Below, piece after piece: positions 35,029 to 43,752 of a DNA stretch of 64,000 nucleotides. This DNA is from Shimia sp040225985 (GTDB taxonomy: Bacteria > Pseudomonadota > Alphaproteobacteria > Rhodobacterales > Rhodobacteraceae). The notes under the pieces were generated by a model that saw only the letters and a list, made by a program, of their open reading frames with translations, was not told the origin of the DNA and made no database searches. The DNA lies in NCBI RefSeq assembly GCF_040225985.1, contig NZ_JBBPEU010000001.1, forward strand, positions 248,001 through 312,000. Reading direction: 5' to 3'. Numbering within the stretch: position 1 is the stretch's first letter; the number at the start of each line of letters is the position of its first letter. The translations under genes and the position numbers were made by a program.

Positions 35029-37284
35029 ATGGCAAAGACCAAAGTCACCCCTGAAGAGGCGCTTGCCTTCCACCTCGAGCCAACGCCAGGCAAATTCGAG
35101 ATCAAGGCATCCGTTCCCATGACCACCCAGCGCGACTTGTCGCTGGCATATTCTCCGGGTGTGGCCGTGCCATGCGAAGCGATCGCAGCCGATCCTTCGA
35201 CCGCCTATGACTATACCAATAAGGGCAACTTAGTTGCGGTGATTTCCAACGGGACCGCAGTTCTGGGTCTTGGCAATCTGGGCGCGCTGGGCAGTAAGCC
35301 GGTAATGGAAGGCAAGGCTGTCCTGTTCAAACGTTTCGCCGACGTGAACTCGATCGATATCGAGTTGGATACCGAAGATCCTGACGAGTTTATCAAAGCG
35401 GTCAAATTGATGGGGCCGACGTTTGGCGGCATCAACCTCGAAGATATCAAGGCGCCTGAGTGTTTCATCATCGAGCAGCAGCTCAAAGAGATGATGGATA
35501 TTCCGGTTTTCCACGATGACCAGCACGGCACCGCCGTGATCTGTGCCGCTGGTCTTCTGAACGCCCTGCATATCTCAGGTAAAAAAATTGAGGACTGCAA
35601 AATTGTCCTGAATGGTGCCGGGGCCGCAGGCATCGCCTGTATCGAGCTTCTGAAATCCATGGGTGCCCGCCACGACAATTGTATCGTCTGTGACACCAAA
35701 GGCGTCATCTATCAGGGCCGTACCGAAGGTATGAACCAGTGGAAGTCTGCCCACGCAGTCGCCACAGACTTGCGCACCCTCGAAGAAGCCATGAAAGACG
35801 CGGACGTATTCCTGGGCGTGTCTGTCAAAGGTGCCGTCACCCCGGATATGGTGGCGTCGATGGCGGATGATCCGGTGATTTTCGCGATGGCGAACCCCGA
35901 TCCTGAAATCACGCCGGAAGAAGCCCACGCTGTGCGTGCCGACGCAATCGTCGCGACGGGGCGCTCGGACTATCCGAACCAGGTGAATAACGTTCTCGGG
36001 TTCCCGTATCTGTTCCGCGGTGCGCTTGATATTCATGCCCGCGCGATCAACGATGAGATGAAAATTGCCTGTGCCGAGGCTTTGGCCGAGCTCGCCCGCG
36101 AAGACGTGCCGGACGAAGTTGCCATGGCATATGGCCGCAAGTTGTCCTTCGGGCGCGACTATATCATCCCGACGCCGTTCGACCCGCGTCTGATCCACCG
36201 CATCCCGCCCGCCGTGGCAAGGGCTGGCATGGACACCGGCGTAGCGCGTCGTCCAATCATTGATATGGACGGCTATGAAGAAAACTTGAAGTCGCGCATG
36301 GACCCGACCGCGTCGATCTTGCGCGGCCTCAACGCGCGCGCGCGGAATGCACAGGCACGTATGATCTTTGCAGAGGGCGATGATCCTCGGGTACTTCGAG
36401 CCGCCGTGACCTATCAACGCTCTGGCCTTGGCAAGGCGCTTGTTGTCGGGCGCGAAGAAGATGTGAAAGCCAAGCTCGAAGCAGCCGGTCTCGGGGATGC
36501 GGTGCGCGAAATCGAAGTGGTGAATGCCAAGAACACCCGCCATCTCGAAACATATACCGATTTTCTTTATAGCCGCTTGCAGCGCAAAGGTTTTGACCGT
36601 CATGACGTGTTCAAGCTTGCCGCGCGTGACCGCCACGTATTTTCCTCGCTGATGCTGCAACATGGGCACGGCGATGCGCTCGTGACCGGCGCGACCCGGA
36701 AATCAGCCCACGTCCTCGAACTGGTCAACCATGTGTTTGATGCCGATGCCGAACACGGCGCTGTGGGTGTGACGGCCCTGCTGCATAACGGCCGGATCGT
36801 GTTGGTTGCAGATACGCTGGTGCATGAATGGCCTGATGAAAACGATCTGGCCAACATCGCCGAACGTGCTGCCGGCGTGGCCCGTCATATGGGCCTTGAA
36901 CCGCGTGTGGCCTTTGTCAGCTTCTCGACCTTCGGTTATCCAGTATCCGAACGCGCCGAAAAGATGCATATCGCACCGCAAGTTCTGGACAAGCGTGGCG
37001 TCGATTTCGAATACGAAGGCGAGATGACTGTCGATGTGGCCCTGAACCGTAAAGCCCAGGACAACTATCCGTTCCAACGTCTGACCGGCCCAGCCAACGT
37101 TCTTGTTGTGCCTGCACGACACTCGGCCTCGATTTCGACGAAACTTCTTCAGGAAATGGCTGGCGCGACCGTGATTGGTCCGATCCTGTCGGGGGTGGAT
37201 CATTCGATCCAGATCTGCTCGACCGGGTCTACCGCAAACGACATCCTGAACATGGCTGTTCTTGCCGCATGTAAGGTCGGTTAA
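35029..37284 (+). CDS. maeB: NADP-dependent malic enzyme, PTA-fused type
   Basis: 751 residues from the ATG at 35029, preceded by GGAGGAAA. The N-terminal half is a malic enzyme (DLSLAYSPGVAVPCE, FHDDQHGTAV, NGAGAAGIAC) that decarboxylates malate to pyruvate. The C-terminal about 320 residues are a phosphotransacetylase-like domain, which in this family regulates the enzyme (for example by acetyl-CoA) and has no shown transferase activity. Longer in-frame sequence upstream lacks a ribosome site. A hairpin follows at 37313. Confidence 0.94.
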   Translation: MAKTKVTPEEALAFHLEPTPGKFEIKASVPMTTQRDLSLAYSPGVAVPCEAIAADPSTAYDYTNKGNLVAVISNGTAVLGLGNLGALGSKPVMEGKAVLFKRFADVNSIDIELDTEDPDEFIKAVKLMGPTFGGINLEDIKAPECFIIEQQLKEMMDIPVFHDDQHGTAVICAAGLLNALHISGKKIEDCKIVLNGAGAAGIACIELLKSMGARHDNCIVCDTKGVIYQGRTEGMNQWKSAHAVATDLRTLEEAMKDADVFLGVSVKGAVTPDMVASMADDPVIFAMANPDPEITPEEAHAVRADAIVATGRSDYPNQVNNVLGFPYLFRGALDIHARAINDEMKIACAEALAELAREDVPDEVAMAYGRKLSFGRDYIIPTPFDPRLIHRIPPAVARAGMDTGVARRPIIDMDGYEENLKSRMDPTASILRGLNARARNAQARMIFAEGDDPRVLRAAVTYQRSGLGKALVVGREEDVKAKLEAAGLGDAVREIEVVNAKNTRHLETYTDFLYSRLQRKGFDRHDVFKLAARDRHVFSSLMLQHGHGDALVTGATRKSAHVLELVNHVFDADAEHGAVGVTALLHNGRIVLVADTLVHEWPDENDLANIAERAAGVARHMGLEPRVAFVSFSTFGYPVSERAEKMHIAPQVLDKRGVDFEYEGEMTVDVALNRKAQDNYPFQRLTGPANVLVVPARHSASISTKLLQEMAGATVIGPILSGVDHSIQICSTGSTANDILNMAVLAACKVG

Positions 37285-37312
37285 ACCCGGCTTGTGGCTT
37301 GATGTTTTGAAT

Positions 37313-37345
37313 AGGTCGGGCATTCTTGTCCGGCCTGTTTTCTTT
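37313..37345 (+). terminator. Probable terminator after maeB
   Basis: AGGTCGG pairs with CCGGCCT through seven pairs including one G-T, with a ten-base loop, followed by GTTTTCTTT. It lies 12-61 bases from the flanking genes, before the sugar kinase. Confidence 0.5.
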
Positions 37346-37356
37346 GGATTGTGCCT

Positions 37357-38229
37357 ATGTCGATCTACAACCTTGGTTCCATCAATGCCGACTATGTTTA
37401 TGCGGTTCCGCATCTGCCCGAGCCTGGTGAAACCCTTGCCGCGCGCGATCTGACCAAAGGTCTGGGTGGAAAAGGGGCCAATATGTCCGTGGCGGCGGCC
37501 CGTGCCGGTGCCCATGTTTGCCATATCGGCGCTGTTGGGCCTGACGGGGGCTGGATGGTGGAACGCCTCATGGAATACGGGGTCGACACGCGCGCGATTG
37601 CCCGCCTCGAAATGCCCTCGGGGCATGCGATCATCAACGTGGACCGACATGGCGAGAACGCGATTGTTATCTATCCCGGTGCCAATCGCCATATCTCGAC
37701 CCCGCAGATCGGCCTTGTCCTGTCCGAGGCCGCCGCGGGCGGCACGCTTCTTTTTCAAAACGAAACCAATGCACAGGATTATGCTGCCGAAACCGCCCGC
37801 AGTCTTGGGATGCGGGTGATTTGTTGTCCCGCCCCTTACGACACCGCTGCGCTAGAGCGGGTGTTGCCCTTTGTGGATCTGGTGATCCTCAACCAGATTG
37901 AGGCCGCTCAGCACAAGGAGGTCACAGGTCAGCCTATCGGGCATGGGTCTGCAATCAAGGTAATCACGACCTTCGGTTCAAAGGGATGTACACTGACGGA
38001 TCACGCGACAGGGCATGTCAAGGAGTTCGCGGCTCCATCCGTAGTGCCGGTTGATACGACCGGGGCAGGGGACACCTTTGCCGGCTATGTCGCAGCTGGT
38101 CTGGACCGTGGCCTGCCGCTGGAACAATCCATTTCACTGGCAACGCGCGCAGCGGCCCTCATGGTGACACGCCATGGCACTGCTGATGTCATCCCTGATC
38201 TGAAAGACGTGCAGGACTCCCTGTTCTGA
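37357..38229 (+). CDS. PfkB/ribokinase-family sugar kinase
   Basis: 290 residues. The N-terminal GGKGANMSVAAARAG binds the sugar, and the C-terminal DTTGAGDTFAGYV carries the catalytic base D239 and the anion hole. The pattern is closest to ribokinase, ATP to ribose 5-phosphate, but no rbs transport genes are present and nucleoside or other sugars are possible. An in-frame GTG six bases upstream is an alternative start. It converges on msrA. Confidence 0.82.
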   Translation: MSIYNLGSINADYVYAVPHLPEPGETLAARDLTKGLGGKGANMSVAAARAGAHVCHIGAVGPDGGWMVERLMEYGVDTRAIARLEMPSGHAIINVDRHGENAIVIYPGANRHISTPQIGLVLSEAAAGGTLLFQNETNAQDYAAETARSLGMRVICCPAPYDTAALERVLPFVDLVILNQIEAAQHKEVTGQPIGHGSAIKVITTFGSKGCTLTDHATGHVKEFAAPSVVPVDTTGAGDTFAGYVAAGLDRGLPLEQSISLATRAAALMVTRHGTADVIPDLKDVQDSLF

Positions 38230-38261
38230 CGGGCTCTGTTGGCCCGACAAACACTGCTTCT

Positions 38262-38918
38262 CTATTTAATGAAGGGTGCGTCACCGCCCCAAAGCTGTTT
38301 GACACGCGCATCCCGCCCACATGCCTTGCGATACCGCTTGTAGGCTTCGGACTGCTTTCTGGGGCCAAAGCGCGTGATCACGATCTTGGTGCCTTTGTAG
38401 TAGTCCTGGTGATAATCCTCGGCATCATAGAAACGCGCTTCGTTCAGGATTGGCGTCACGATCTGTCGGCCAAGGGCTTTCTGTGCATTGGCCTTGGCTT
38501 CTTCGGCGAGCGACCTTTCCCCTTTGTTAGAGACGAATATCGCGGTGCGATAGCTTTCACCCCGATCACAGAACTGTCCCCCGGCATCGGTGGGGTCCAC
38601 AGATCGGAAATAAAGATGAAGTAATCGATCGAAGCTCACAAGATTTGAATCATATGTGATTTTCACCGCCTCATAATGTCCGGTGCCGCCACGGGTCACG
38701 TCCTTGTATGTGGGATTCTTGGTTTTCCCGCCGGTGTAGCCGGACACAACGGATTTCACGCCGGGCACACTCTCAAAATCACTTTCGACACACCAGAAGC
38801 ATCCGCCCGCCACGATCAAGGTTTCAGTGGCCGCCTGCGCACGTGATCCATGCGCAACAACGCCAAGGGCGATCAGAATCGCCAGGAAAATCGGGTTCAC
38901 TTTCAGAATTCGGTGCAT
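38262..38918 (-). CDS. msrA: Exported peptide-methionine (S)-S-oxide reductase MsrA
   Basis: 218 residues from the ATG at 38918, which has GGAGG ten bases upstream. A signal peptide (residues about 1-28, ending SRAQAA) precedes the MsrA domain with GGCFWCVE (C40 catalytic). It reduces the S-diastereomer of methionine sulfoxide. The signal peptide implies action in the periplasm, needing a membrane or periplasmic electron source. A C-terminal Cys in RKACGRDARV may be the resolving residue. No msrB is nearby. Confidence 0.92.
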   Translation of the reverse strand: MHRILKVNPIFLAILIALGVVAHGSRAQAATETLIVAGGCFWCVESDFESVPGVKSVVSGYTGGKTKNPTYKDVTRGGTGHYEAVKITYDSNLVSFDRLLHLYFRSVDPTDAGGQFCDRGESYRTAIFVSNKGERSLAEEAKANAQKALGRQIVTPILNEARFYDAEDYHQDYYKGTKIVITRFGPRKQSEAYKRYRKACGRDARVKQLWGGDAPFIK

Positions 38919-39071
38919 GATGCGCCCTCCAATCCCCTGCATCTTTTCTCTACCCGGCGCGGTAGCACAACGGGATGAAAGGAAATGTCACGGCTTGGTG
39001 AGCACAATTTACCCTTGGAAAGGGAATCCTGCCTCACTAGCGTGCCCGACAAACAGCGAGAGGACCACAGG

Positions 39072-39983
39072 ATGACTGACCACGTCACAACCCACCAAGC
39101 GCAGGAAGATGCCCGAAACGAAGATATTCTGATCTATCTTAATGGCCGCATTGTCCCAAAGGCTGAGGCGGTGGTGAGTGTTTACGATTCGGGTTTCATG
39201 CTGGGAGATGGCGTTTGGGAAGGGTTGCGGCTTTATGACGGGCATTGGGCCTTTCTTGGCGAACACATGGATCGCCTTTTCGAGGCGGCCAAGGCCATTG
39301 ACCTGGACATAGGAATGGCCCCTGATCAGATGGTCGAAGCACTAGAGGCCACACGCGCGGCAAACCAGATGAACACCGATGCCCATGCCCGCCTGATGGT
39401 GACGCGTGGCGTGAAAACGCGCCCCTTTCAGCATCCGGGCCTGTCGCAACGGGGGCCGACTGTCGCGATCATCATGGAACATTCCAAACCGTCGATCCCG
39501 CGCCCGATCAACCTTGCCACGGTGCCGCATATTCGTGGGCTGCCCATGACACAGGATCCCAAGCTCAATTCCCATTCCAAACTCAATTGCATCCTTGCCT
39601 GTATCGCTGCAGAAAAGGCCGGCGCGGACGAGGCTTTGATGCTGGACGTGAACGGGTTCGTGAACACAACCAACGCCTGCAACTTCTTTATCGTGCGCAA
39701 GGGTGAGGTTTGGACCTCGACAGGGGACTACTGCATGAACGGCATTACCCGCCAAAAGGTGATCAACGTCTGCCGCGCCGATGGCATTCCGGTGTTTGAA
39801 CGCAACTATTCTCTGGTCGATACCTACGGCGCGGACGAGGCGTTTCTGACAGGCACATTCGGCGCACAAACCCCCGTGGGTCAGATTGACGGCCGCCAGA
39901 TAGGGACAGGCAAGATGGGCCCGGTGACGAAACGCATTCGCGCCCTTTATACAGATCTCGTTGAACAGGACGCCCAGAAATGA
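39072..39983 (+). CDS. Class-IV aminotransferase (BCAT/D-amino-acid aminotransferase-like)
   Basis: 303 residues from the ATG at 39072. It is a fold-type IV PLP enzyme: YLNGRIVPKAEAVVSVYDSGFMLGDGVWEGLR (checked in pieces at residues 22-53) is the N-terminal pattern, and the PLP lysine lies in PKLNSHSKLN (K164 or K170). GFVNTTNACNFFIV and LTGTFG line the cofactor. It could act on branched-chain, D- or aminodeoxychorismate-like substrates; the annotation is usually just branched-chain-like. It is translationally coupled (ATGA) to a sulfotransferase-like gene, a pairing that argues against a plain ilvE. Confidence 0.8.
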   Translation: MTDHVTTHQAQEDARNEDILIYLNGRIVPKAEAVVSVYDSGFMLGDGVWEGLRLYDGHWAFLGEHMDRLFEAAKAIDLDIGMAPDQMVEALEATRAANQMNTDAHARLMVTRGVKTRPFQHPGLSQRGPTVAIIMEHSKPSIPRPINLATVPHIRGLPMTQDPKLNSHSKLNCILACIAAEKAGADEALMLDVNGFVNTTNACNFFIVRKGEVWTSTGDYCMNGITRQKVINVCRADGIPVFERNYSLVDTYGADEAFLTGTFGAQTPVGQIDGRQIGTGKMGPVTKRIRALYTDLVEQDAQK

Positions 39984-40693
39984 AGATCGCCATGTGGAGC
40001 GGTCCGCGCAACCTGTCGACCGCGATGATGTACAGCTTTGGCAACCGCGCCGATTGTGCCGTGGTGGATGAACCCTTCTATGCCGCTTATCTGGCGATGA
40101 CCGGTCTCGACCATCCGATGCGCGAAGACATCCTTGCCTCGCAATCGCGAGATCCGGTCAAGGTCGCAAAGTACTTGACAGGCTCTAATCCAGCGGAAAA
40201 GCCAAATTTCTATCAGAAACACATGACCCAGCATATGATCGACGGCGTACCGCGTGACTGGATGCGCGATGTGGTCAATGTCTTCCTGATCCGCCATCCG
40301 GCCCGCGTGATTGCCTCTTATGCGGCCAAGCGCGAAAACCCTGTGCTGGATGACATCGGGTTTCGCCAACAGGCCGATCTGTTTGATCTAGTCAAAAGCT
40401 GGGGGCAGACGCCCGTGGTGATCGACAGCCACGATATCCGCGACGACCCCGAGGGCATGTTGCGCAAACTTTGCGATGCCATCGGTCTTGATTTCACGCC
40501 CGAGATGCTGACTTGGCCCACAGGCGGTCACGCCGATGACGGCGTTTGGGCCGCGCACTGGTACGGTGCCGTGTGGAACTCAACCGGCTTTGCGGGGGCA
40601 GAGGGCCCCTTGCCCAACGTACCGGAGGAGCTGCAACCGGTGCTGGATCAGGCGCTGCCGTTTTACGAGAAGATGAAGGCCGAGAAAATCTGA
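39980..40693 (+). CDS. Sulfotransferase-family P-loop protein
   Basis: 237 residues, cytoplasmic. The N-terminal MWSGPRNLST (residues 5-14) is a 5'-phosphosulfate-type loop, VFLIRHPARVIASYA (about 94-108) is the 3'-phosphate site of PAPS sulfotransferases, and DSHDIRDDPEGMLRKLCDAIG is the family C-terminal helix. It probably uses PAPS, but the acceptor is not known. The overlap with the aminotransferase by four bases suggests the two act on one small molecule. It ends 74 bases before a convergent SCP2 gene. Confidence 0.75.
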   Translation: MKIAMWSGPRNLSTAMMYSFGNRADCAVVDEPFYAAYLAMTGLDHPMREDILASQSRDPVKVAKYLTGSNPAEKPNFYQKHMTQHMIDGVPRDWMRDVVNVFLIRHPARVIASYAAKRENPVLDDIGFRQQADLFDLVKSWGQTPVVIDSHDIRDDPEGMLRKLCDAIGLDFTPEMLTWPTGGHADDGVWAAHWYGAVWNSTGFAGAEGPLPNVPEELQPVLDQALPFYEKMKAEKI

Positions 40694-40766
40694 CGAAGGA
40701 AGGGGCCCCGCCCCGACTGGCCCTCTCGGACCAATTCACTCCGTAGTTCTTGAGAAGAGATGAAGG

Positions 40767-41048
40767 TTAACCCAACAGTTTCCCCAGCTTCATCGCAACG
40801 CCCATGTCGCCCGACACCTTCAGCTTGCCCATCATGACGCCGGTCATCGGGTTCAGTTTGCCGGTCAGCAGTTTCACCAGATTGTCCTGCGAAATCTTGA
40901 TGGTGCAATCGGTGTCCTGATCGGTGGTTGTGGCTTGGTTGTCCGCCAGCACTACGACGCCATCATCGCCGCAATCGAATTTCAGCGAGCCTTCGAACGA
41001 CTTGCTGCTAAGTTCTTTTTGAATACCGTCTGCGATGTCCTGAAGCAT
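40767..41048 (-). CDS. SCP2 sterol-binding domain protein
   Basis: 93 residues, a stand-alone SCP2 fold with FDCGDDGVVVLAD and the family ending LTGKLNPMTGVMMGKLKVSGD at residues 62-82. SCP2 domains hold lipids or fatty acyl chains in a hydrophobic tunnel; bacterial single-domain forms have no established role. The ATG at 41048 has GGAG upstream; a TTG 12 bases earlier is the alternative. The leader has a hairpin (41072-41092) and two direct repeats (41139-41185), and argG lies upstream on the same strand. Confidence 0.83.
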   Translation of the reverse strand: MLQDIADGIQKELSSKSFEGSLKFDCGDDGVVVLADNQATTTDQDTDCTIKISQDNLVKLLTGKLNPMTGVMMGKLKVSGDMGVAMKLGKLLG

Positions 41049-41071
41049 CTCGCTCTCCAAAAATGAAACGA

Positions 41072-41092
41072 CCTGCCTATGGGGTAGGCAGG
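41072..41092 (-). terminator. Hairpin between argG and the SCP2 gene
   Basis: A perfect 8-bp stem, CCTGCCTA with TAGGCAGG, with a five-base loop. On the reverse strand it is followed by a T-rich run (TCGTTTCATTTTT) that ends at the SCP2 ribosome site. It may end argG transcripts or attenuate the SCP2 gene. Confidence 0.5.
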
Positions 41093-41138
41093 CCGCAGGA
41101 TTGGATCAACAGTGACGTTGCAGGAGCTTTCGCGGTTT

Positions 41139-41185
41139 GTACAAATTGGTCAGCTACCCCGAAAAATTTGGTACAAACCGGTCAG
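41139..41185. repeat. Pair of 15-bp direct repeats, 32-bp period
   Basis: GTACAAATTGGTCAG (41139-41153) and GTACAAACCGGTCAG (41171-41185) match at 13 of 15 bases and start exactly 32 bases apart, about three helical turns. The first is set in the palindrome TTTGTACAAA. They lie just past the argG stop and about 90-140 bases upstream of the SCP2 start. A two-site operator is the likely reading. Confidence 0.6.
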
Positions 41186-41186
41186 A

Positions 41187-42413
41187 TTAGCCCCCGATGC
41201 GCTTGTTGCGCATCGCGATCAGCTTCAGGCGCAGGGCTTGCAACTGGATAAACCCTGCAGCGTCTTTCTGATCGTAAGCGCCCGCATCGTCCTCAAAGGT
41301 CACGTGCTCTTCCGAGTACAGCGAATGCTCGGACCAGCGGCCAACGGTGGTTGCCAGACCCTTGTAAAGCTTGACGCGGACGGTGCCGGTTACATGCTCT
41401 TGCGACAGGTCGATGGCCGCTTGCAGCATCTCGCGCTCGGGCGAATACCAGAAGCCGTTGTAGATCAGTTCGGCGTATTTCGGCATCAGTTCGTCTTTGA
41501 GATGCATCGCGCCACGATCCATGGTGATCGATTCAATTCCACGATGTGCCTCAAGCAGGATGGTGCCGCCGGGGGTTTCATAGATGCCGCGCGACTTCAT
41601 ACCGACAAAGCGCCCTTCGACCAGATCAAGACGACCGATACCGTGCTTGCGGCCGTACTCATTCAACTCGGTCAAGATGGTTGCCGGCGACATTGCAGTA
41701 CCGTTGATAGCAACGGGATCGCCTTTTTCAAAAGCGATTTCAATGTATTCTGGGGAATCCGGCGCATCCTCGGGGTGAACGGTGCGCTGGAACACATAGT
41801 CAGGGGCCTGAACGGCGGGATCTTCCAGAACCTTGCCCTCGGACGAAGTGTGCAACAGGTTTGCATCAACCGAGAACGGCGCTTCCCCGCGTTTATCCTT
41901 GGCGATCGGAATCTGGTTCTTCTCGGCAAAGTCGATAAGTTTGGTGCGCGAGGTCAGGTCCCATTCACGCCATGGGGCGATCACTTTGATATCGGGGTTC
42001 AGTGCGTAAGCCGCAAGCTCGAACCGCACCTGGTCGTTGCCTTTGCCGGTCGCGCCATGCGCTACAGCATCGGCGCCGGTTTCTTCCGCGATTTCAATCA
42101 GGCGCTTGGAGATCAGCGGACGCGCAATCGACGTGCCCAGCAGGTACAGGCCCTCGTAAACTGCATTGGCGCGGAACATCGGAAACACGAAATCGCGCAC
42201 GAATTCTTCGCGAACATCTTCAATATAGATGTTTTCGGGCTTGATCCCCAGAAGCTCGGCTTTCTTACGGGCGGGCTCGAGCTCTTCACCCTGACCAAGG
42301 TCAGCGGTAAAGGTCACGACTTCGCAGCCATACTCGGTTTGCAGCCATTTCAGGATGATCGAGGTATCAAGGCCGCCGGAATAGGCCAGCACTACTTTCT
42401 TGGGCGCGGACAT
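41187..42413 (-). CDS. argG: Argininosuccinate synthase
   Basis: 408 residues. LAYSGGLDTS is the PP-loop ATP site, AHGATGKGNDQVRFE and the R/S-rich SRTKLIDFAEK also fit. It condenses citrulline with aspartate using ATP in arginine synthesis. It is transcribed alone, divergent from the membrane gene at 42552. A long frame of 469 codons on the opposite strand is an antisense shadow. Confidence 0.97.
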   Translation of the reverse strand: MSAPKKVVLAYSGGLDTSIILKWLQTEYGCEVVTFTADLGQGEELEPARKKAELLGIKPENIYIEDVREEFVRDFVFPMFRANAVYEGLYLLGTSIARPLISKRLIEIAEETGADAVAHGATGKGNDQVRFELAAYALNPDIKVIAPWREWDLTSRTKLIDFAEKNQIPIAKDKRGEAPFSVDANLLHTSSEGKVLEDPAVQAPDYVFQRTVHPEDAPDSPEYIEIAFEKGDPVAINGTAMSPATILTELNEYGRKHGIGRLDLVEGRFVGMKSRGIYETPGGTILLEAHRGIESITMDRGAMHLKDELMPKYAELIYNGFWYSPEREMLQAAIDLSQEHVTGTVRVKLYKGLATTVGRWSEHSLYSEEHVTFEDDAGAYDQKDAAGFIQLQALRLKLIAMRNKRIGG

Positions 42414-42551
42414 GTCATCTTTCCTTTAATCGGATATCGAGGGCGCGATAGCGGGTTTTGGCAGGCAGGGCAAGATGTGCGGCGTCCGGGGCTTGCAAAG
42501 CGATGCGAAAAGGCGGCTTAAATTAACAAAGCAGCGCGACAGGAGAGGTGC

Positions 42552-43274
42552 ATGAGCGGTATCAAGATTTTCAACCATTCTGTTCGGATGGTGTTGGGCA
42601 ATTCCACGCAGGCAATAAAGGTGTCTCTGCCGATGCTCGCGGTCATGGTGGCGGCCTTCATCTTCGGCGATGGCGCAAGCGGGTCCGCTGGGTTTGAGGC
42701 CGAAGACATCGCGGATTATTCAGGGTCAGATATTGTGTTCAGTTTCCTTTCGGGGCTTGCCGGGCTTTGGGCTATTGTCGCCTGGCACCGGTTCATTTTG
42801 CTCGAGGAATATCCGGCCAGTTTCCCCGCGTTTCACGGCGGTCAGATTTTGGCGTATTTCGTGAATTCGATCCTCATCAGTCTTATCATCGGTATTCCGC
42901 TTGCGATTGGCGTTGCACTGGTGTCGCTGGTTTTGCCGGTTTTGGCTGCGGTCATCGCACTGGCCGCGCTGCCGGTCGCCGTATGGGTGTTCTATCGTCT
43001 TTCGCCCATGCTCGCAGCGTCGGCGATCGGAAACAGCATTTCAATCAAGGATGCTTGGGAAGCAACCCATGACATTTCGGGTGCGGCTGTCATTGCGGCT
43101 CTTTTGACGTTTGCGGCGGGTATGGGGCTTCAACTGGCTGGGGTTCTTGTGTTTTCCATCGTTCCGTTTGTTGGCTTTCTCGGTCTTATCGCTGCGAATT
43201 GGGCAACCACCCTAATCTTTGCAAGCCTGATCACAACGATCTACGGAATAGCGGTGGAAAACCGTAGCGTCTGA
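42552..43274 (+). CDS. Uncharacterised polytopic membrane protein
   Basis: 240 residues with about five to six hydrophobic segments (near residues 25-40, 60-80, 98-118, 118-145, 175-198 and 203-232). An N-terminal NHSVRMVLGNSTQAIKVSLP stretch is amphipathic. No catalytic motif is seen, and I do not recognise a named family. AGGAGAGG precedes the ATG by about six bases. It converges on the Hpt gene with four bases between. Confidence 0.7.
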   Translation: MSGIKIFNHSVRMVLGNSTQAIKVSLPMLAVMVAAFIFGDGASGSAGFEAEDIADYSGSDIVFSFLSGLAGLWAIVAWHRFILLEEYPASFPAFHGGQILAYFVNSILISLIIGIPLAIGVALVSLVLPVLAAVIALAALPVAVWVFYRLSPMLAASAIGNSISIKDAWEATHDISGAAVIAALLTFAAGMGLQLAGVLVFSIVPFVGFLGLIAANWATTLIFASLITTIYGIAVENRSV

Positions 43275-43278
43275 GGGG

Positions 43279-43599
43279 TCATGACTCTAATCCATTCACG
43301 AACTCCAATTTGGAATTCGAGTAGGCTTTCAGCACGGCAGGAACGTCAACCGATCCTGCCTCACCCTGTGCGCAAGCCGTTTCACCGGCCTGGCACCGGC
43401 TGGCCAATTCGGAAAACCCAAGGTTCAGGGCGCACCCCTTCAAGAAATGAAGGTCCTCGCGCAGGGTTTTTCGATCTGGCGTGTCGCGCAGTTTGGCCAG
43501 AACCTGTTCAACCTCTTCTAAAAAGATGTCGACAATTTCGTCAAACCCCTCTTGTCCGATTTCATTGCGAAGCTCATCGACGCGTGCCCAGTTGATCAT
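43279..43599 (-). CDS. Hpt-domain phosphotransfer protein
   Basis: 106 residues from the ATG at 43599, preceded by AGGAGGT. Four-helix Hpt domain with the phosphorylation motif DLHFLKGCALNLGF; H51 is the phosphoacceptor. A stand-alone Hpt passes phosphate from a hybrid kinase to a response regulator. It is divergent from a receiver-PP2C gene, with 153 bases between, and the obvious receiver partner is that neighbour. The kinase is not in the window. Confidence 0.85.
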   Translation of the reverse strand: MINWARVDELRNEIGQEGFDEIVDIFLEEVEQVLAKLRDTPDRKTLREDLHFLKGCALNLGFSELASRCQAGETACAQGEAGSVDVPAVLKAYSNSKLEFVNGLES

Positions 43600-43752
43600 G
43601 GTGACCTCCTTCCTGCGTGCAACGAACCATGATTTGGTTAACAAACAGATTTCTTTTCCACTCACATCCCAACAAGTTTGAACTTCAGTAAATCTTAAGT
43701 GACGCTGGTATATTGCTAAGGGCAACCGCGTAAAAGTGATCTTGGGTTTGTT

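Noticed and set aside
35575..37758. Two long reverse-strand frames (364 and 351 codons) opposite maeB
   Set aside because: Both are antisense to a well-supported malic enzyme and rich in His/Arg/Gly, as expected for shadow translation.
41112..42521. 469-codon open frame on the plus strand opposite argG
   Set aside because: It lies almost entirely antisense to a clear argG, its protein is low in recognisable motifs, and long antisense frames are common opposite highly biased genes.
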